Shown: positions 61,803-64,000 of the stretch, one piece after another
Position numbering within the stretch: the first letter of the stretch is position 1
Layout: the number at the start of each line of letters is the position of its first letter
Source: Clostridia bacterium
GTDB taxonomy: Bacteria > Bacillota > Clostridia > Oscillospirales > Acutalibacteraceae
Direction: 5' to 3'
DNA: 64,000 nt
Assembly (NCBI GenBank): GCA_017434895.1
Contig: JAFSGB010000019.1
Coordinates: 1-64,000 of the forward strand
Notes under the pieces: generated by a model
What the model was told of the DNA's origin: nothing
Database searches by the model: none
Seen by the model: the letters and a program-made list of their open reading frames with translations, nothing else
Made by a program: the position numbers and the translations under genes

Positions 61803-64000
61803 ATGAAATACTCGTTTTTAACAAAGGGTTGGCACGACAACACCTTTTTGCAGTTTATGGATATAGCAAAGGAGCTTAAATTTAAGGGAATAGAGCTTCA
61901 CAACATTCACAACCGACTTTTTACCGACAAGGACGGTGCTTTTCACGATTACACTGCCGCCGCAACCTCCAGAAAACTTTTTGAAATGAAGCTGGAGATA
62001 CCTTGTATCGATACAATCTGCAATTTGGCGGATATTTCCAAAAAAGCAGAAAATATTAAGGAAATTGAGGACTGTATTCACATTGCCTCTAATCTTAAAA
62101 TACCTTATATTCGTATTTACGCCAGTGAAAGAGAATATACAGAGGAGAAAAATGCAATTGTAGAAAGCACCATTGCAGAGGTTTTACCGATTGCAGAGGA
62201 AAACAAGGTTTGCCTGCTTATGGAAACCAGTGGTATTTATGCCGACACCTCACGTCTTAGAGCCTTGCTTGAAGGCTTTGCCAGTGACTCCTTGGGTGCT
62301 TTGTGGGATATGTATTCCCCTTATTTTTTGGCAGACGAGCAACCTGAGACCACCATTAAAAATTTGGGTGCTTACATTAAACACGTTCATATTAAGGACG
62401 CCGTTCGCCGTGAGGGCCGTACTGAATTTTGTCTTATGGGCGAGGGGGAAACACCTATTGCTGATATGATGGGTGCACTCAGAAGTGTGAATTATGACGG
62501 TTTTATCTCCCTTGAATGGGACCCTAAATGGTGCGAAGAGTTGGACGATATGGAGATTATTTTCTCCCAGTTCGTCAACTATATGAAGCAGTTTAGCGAC
62601 ACCTCCAAAAGTGATAATTCTCTATACTACAACCGCGCTCATACCGGTAAATACGTTTGGGAAAAGGATAGACTTATTGACTGCACCTTTTCTGAGGTTT
62701 TAGACCGAATGGTTGAGGAATTTCCCGACCAGTATGCTTTTAAATACACTACCCTTGATTATACCAGAACCTACAGTGAGTTCCGTGACGATGTGGACAC
62801 CTTTGCCCGTGCTTTGATTTCAATGGGTGTTAAGGCAGGCAGTCACGTAGCGGTTTGGGCTTCCAATGTTCCCCAGTGGTACATTGCTTTTTGGGCAACA
62901 GTTAAATTGGGAGCGGTTCTTGTTACCGTAAACACCGCTTACAAAATTCACGAAATTGAATACCTTTTAAAGCAGTCGGACACCCACACTTTAATTATGA
63001 CCGAAGGAGCAAAAGACTGTAACTACGGTGAAATTATAGCTGAGCTTTGCCCAGAGCTTGAAAACACAAAGACAGGCTCGCACTTGCACGCAAAGAGACT
63101 GCCATTCCTCAGAAATGTTATAACCGTAGGCTACCGCTTAAAGGGTGCTATGAATTGGGAGGAGGCTCTTGCCCGTTCTTCCCAAGTACCCCAAAGCGAG
63201 GTACTCAGAATGGCAAGTCAGGTTGACAAGGACGATGTTTGCAATATGCAGTACACCTCGGGTACAACGGGTTTCCCAAAGGGTGTAATGCTGACCCACT
63301 ACAATGTTGTTAATAACGGAAAATATATCGGTGACAGAATGGAACTGTCCACCGCCGATAGAATGATGATTCAGGTACCGATGTTCCACTGCTTTGGAAT
63401 GGTGCTTTCAATGACCTCGTCAATGACACATGGTGCTACCATGTGTCCCATGCCTTATTTTTCACCAAAATCGTCACTTGCCTGCATTAACAGTGAGCGT
63501 ATTACCGCCTTTAACGGCGTACCCACAATGTTTATTGCAATGATGAACCACGCCGATTTTGCAAAAACTGATTTTTCCCATATCCGTGTGGGAATTATGG
63601 CAGGCTCTAACTGTCCGGCTGACCTTATGAAAAAGGCAACCGAAGACTTGAATATGAAGGAAATTGTCTCGGTTTACGGCCAGACAGAGGCGTCGCCAGG
63701 ATGCACTATGAGCAGTTATTTCGACTCCTTAGAGGTTAGAACCGAAACCGTAGGAAGCGCATTTGCAAATGTCGAATGTAAGGTTGTTGACCCCGAAACG
63801 GGTCTTGACTGCCCCGACGGTGTTAACGGCGAGTTTGTAGCGAGGGGCTACAACATAATGAAAGGATACTACAAGATGCCAAAGGCTACTGCAGAGGCAA
63901 TAGATAAGGACGGTTGGCTTCACACAGGAGACCTTGCCTGCCGAGATGCCAACGGTAACTACCGTATTACGGGCAGACTTAAGGATATGATTATTCGCGG
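61803..64000 (+). CDS. Fusion of sugar-phosphate-isomerase/epimerase-like barrel and AMP-forming acyl-CoA synthetase (partial)
   Basis: An unbroken frame of more than 730 codons runs off the right edge. Residues about 1-255 are a xylose-isomerase-like TIM barrel (FKGIELHNIHNRLF, LLMETSGIYADTS, ALWDMYSP, HVHIKDAVRREGRTEFCLMG, FISLEWDPKW), with possible metal ligands Glu, Asp, His and Glu. From about 270 an ANL-superfamily synthetase follows: AMP-binding YTSGTTGFPKGVML (near 484), YGQTEASPG (near 625), GWLHTGDLA and RLKDMIIRG at the window end. ATG 61803 lies six bases after the LeuA-like stop, so both share the Leu T-box transcript. The substrates are unknown; a branched-chain acid is plausible from context. 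Confidence 0.88.
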   Translation, partial: MKYSFLTKGWHDNTFLQFMDIAKELKFKGIELHNIHNRLFTDKDGAFHDYTAAATSRKLFEMKLEIPCIDTICNLADISKKAENIKEIEDCIHIASNLKIPYIRIYASEREYTEEKNAIVESTIAEVLPIAEENKVCLLMETSGIYADTSRLRALLEGFASDSLGALWDMYSPYFLADEQPETTIKNLGAYIKHVHIKDAVRREGRTEFCLMGEGETPIADMMGALRSVNYDGFISLEWDPKWCEELDDMEIIFSQFVNYMKQFSDTSKSDNSLYYNRAHTGKYVWEKDRLIDCTFSEVLDRMVEEFPDQYAFKYTTLDYTRTYSEFRDDVDTFARALISMGVKAGSHVAVWASNVPQWYIAFWATVKLGAVLVTVNTAYKIHEIEYLLKQSDTHTLIMTEGAKDCNYGEIIAELCPELENTKTGSHLHAKRLPFLRNVITVGYRLKGAMNWEEALARSSQVPQSEVLRMASQVDKDDVCNMQYTSGTTGFPKGVMLTHYNVVNNGKYIGDRMELSTADRMMIQVPMFHCFGMVLSMTSSMTHGATMCPMPYFSPKSSLACINSERITAFNGVPTMFIAMMNHADFAKTDFSHIRVGIMAGSNCPADLMKKATEDLNMKEIVSVYGQTEASPGCTMSSYFDSLEVRTETVGSAFANVECKVVDPETGLDCPDGVNGEFVARGYNIMKGYYKMPKATAEAIDKDGWLHTGDLACRDANGNYRITGRLKDMIIR

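Overview
The window looks like chromosomal DNA of a low-GC Gram-positive spore former of the class Clostridia, probably an uncultured gut Oscillospirales/Ruminococcaceae-type lineage. The reasons are spoVT and a spoIIQ-like gene, two T-box leaders, hprK, a glgB-glgC-glgD-glgA operon with the Firmicutes-specific GlgD, ylxM-ffh, IreB, rapZ-whiA, LytM/DacA-type wall enzymes, and frequent TTG and GTG start codons behind strong Shine-Dalgarno sequences. The taxon is inferred from gene content only.

Region 1-5350 is an accessory island ending at spoVT. It holds three cargo genes: an unknown protein, a Sel1-repeat protein and a solitary adenine-specific DNA methyltransferase. They are separated by diverged copies of one repeat unit. 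Each unit carries the first ten codons of spoVT, encoding the same peptide with only synonymous differences, followed by a short conserved tail and a stop codon. Two units and spoVT itself also have an upstream leader whose predicted stem buries the ribosome-binding site. This is the most unusual structure in the window.

Region 5350-33500 is mostly housekeeping. On the minus strand lies a tightly overlapping operon (LTA-synthase-family enzyme, NUDIX, LOG, phosphopantetheinyl transferase, prfC), then eno. On the plus strand are dusB, a yebC-type gene, and ylxM-ffh-rpsP-khpA. On the minus strand again are ileS, a coiled-coil protein, coaD, rsmD, a PASTA pseudokinase, a metallophosphoesterase with a disrupted start, ireB, pheST behind a Phe T-box, an esterase, tRNA-Thr, a spoIIQ-like gene, and tRNA-Glu and tRNA-Met. 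A DacA-like gene lacking the SxxK catalytic residues sits on the plus strand.

Region 33500-60060 carries a DUF1836 regulator, a phosphodiester-glycosidase lipoprotein, degV, pth-mfd-lipoprotein, the glycogen operon, uppP, a D-Ala-D-Ala carboxypeptidase, lemA with a TPM-domain gene, hprK, a ROK glucokinase, murB-rapZ-whiA, dnaE and pfkA. Sugar sensing (HprK), sugar phosphorylation (ROK kinase, PfkA, enolase) and glycogen storage form a coherent carbon-metabolism block.

Region 60060-64000 is a second point of interest. A T-box leader with a Leu CUC specifier controls a LeuA-like protein that has lost the metal-binding histidines, followed by a fusion of a TIM-barrel epimerase-like domain with an AMP-forming acyl-CoA synthetase that runs off the window end.
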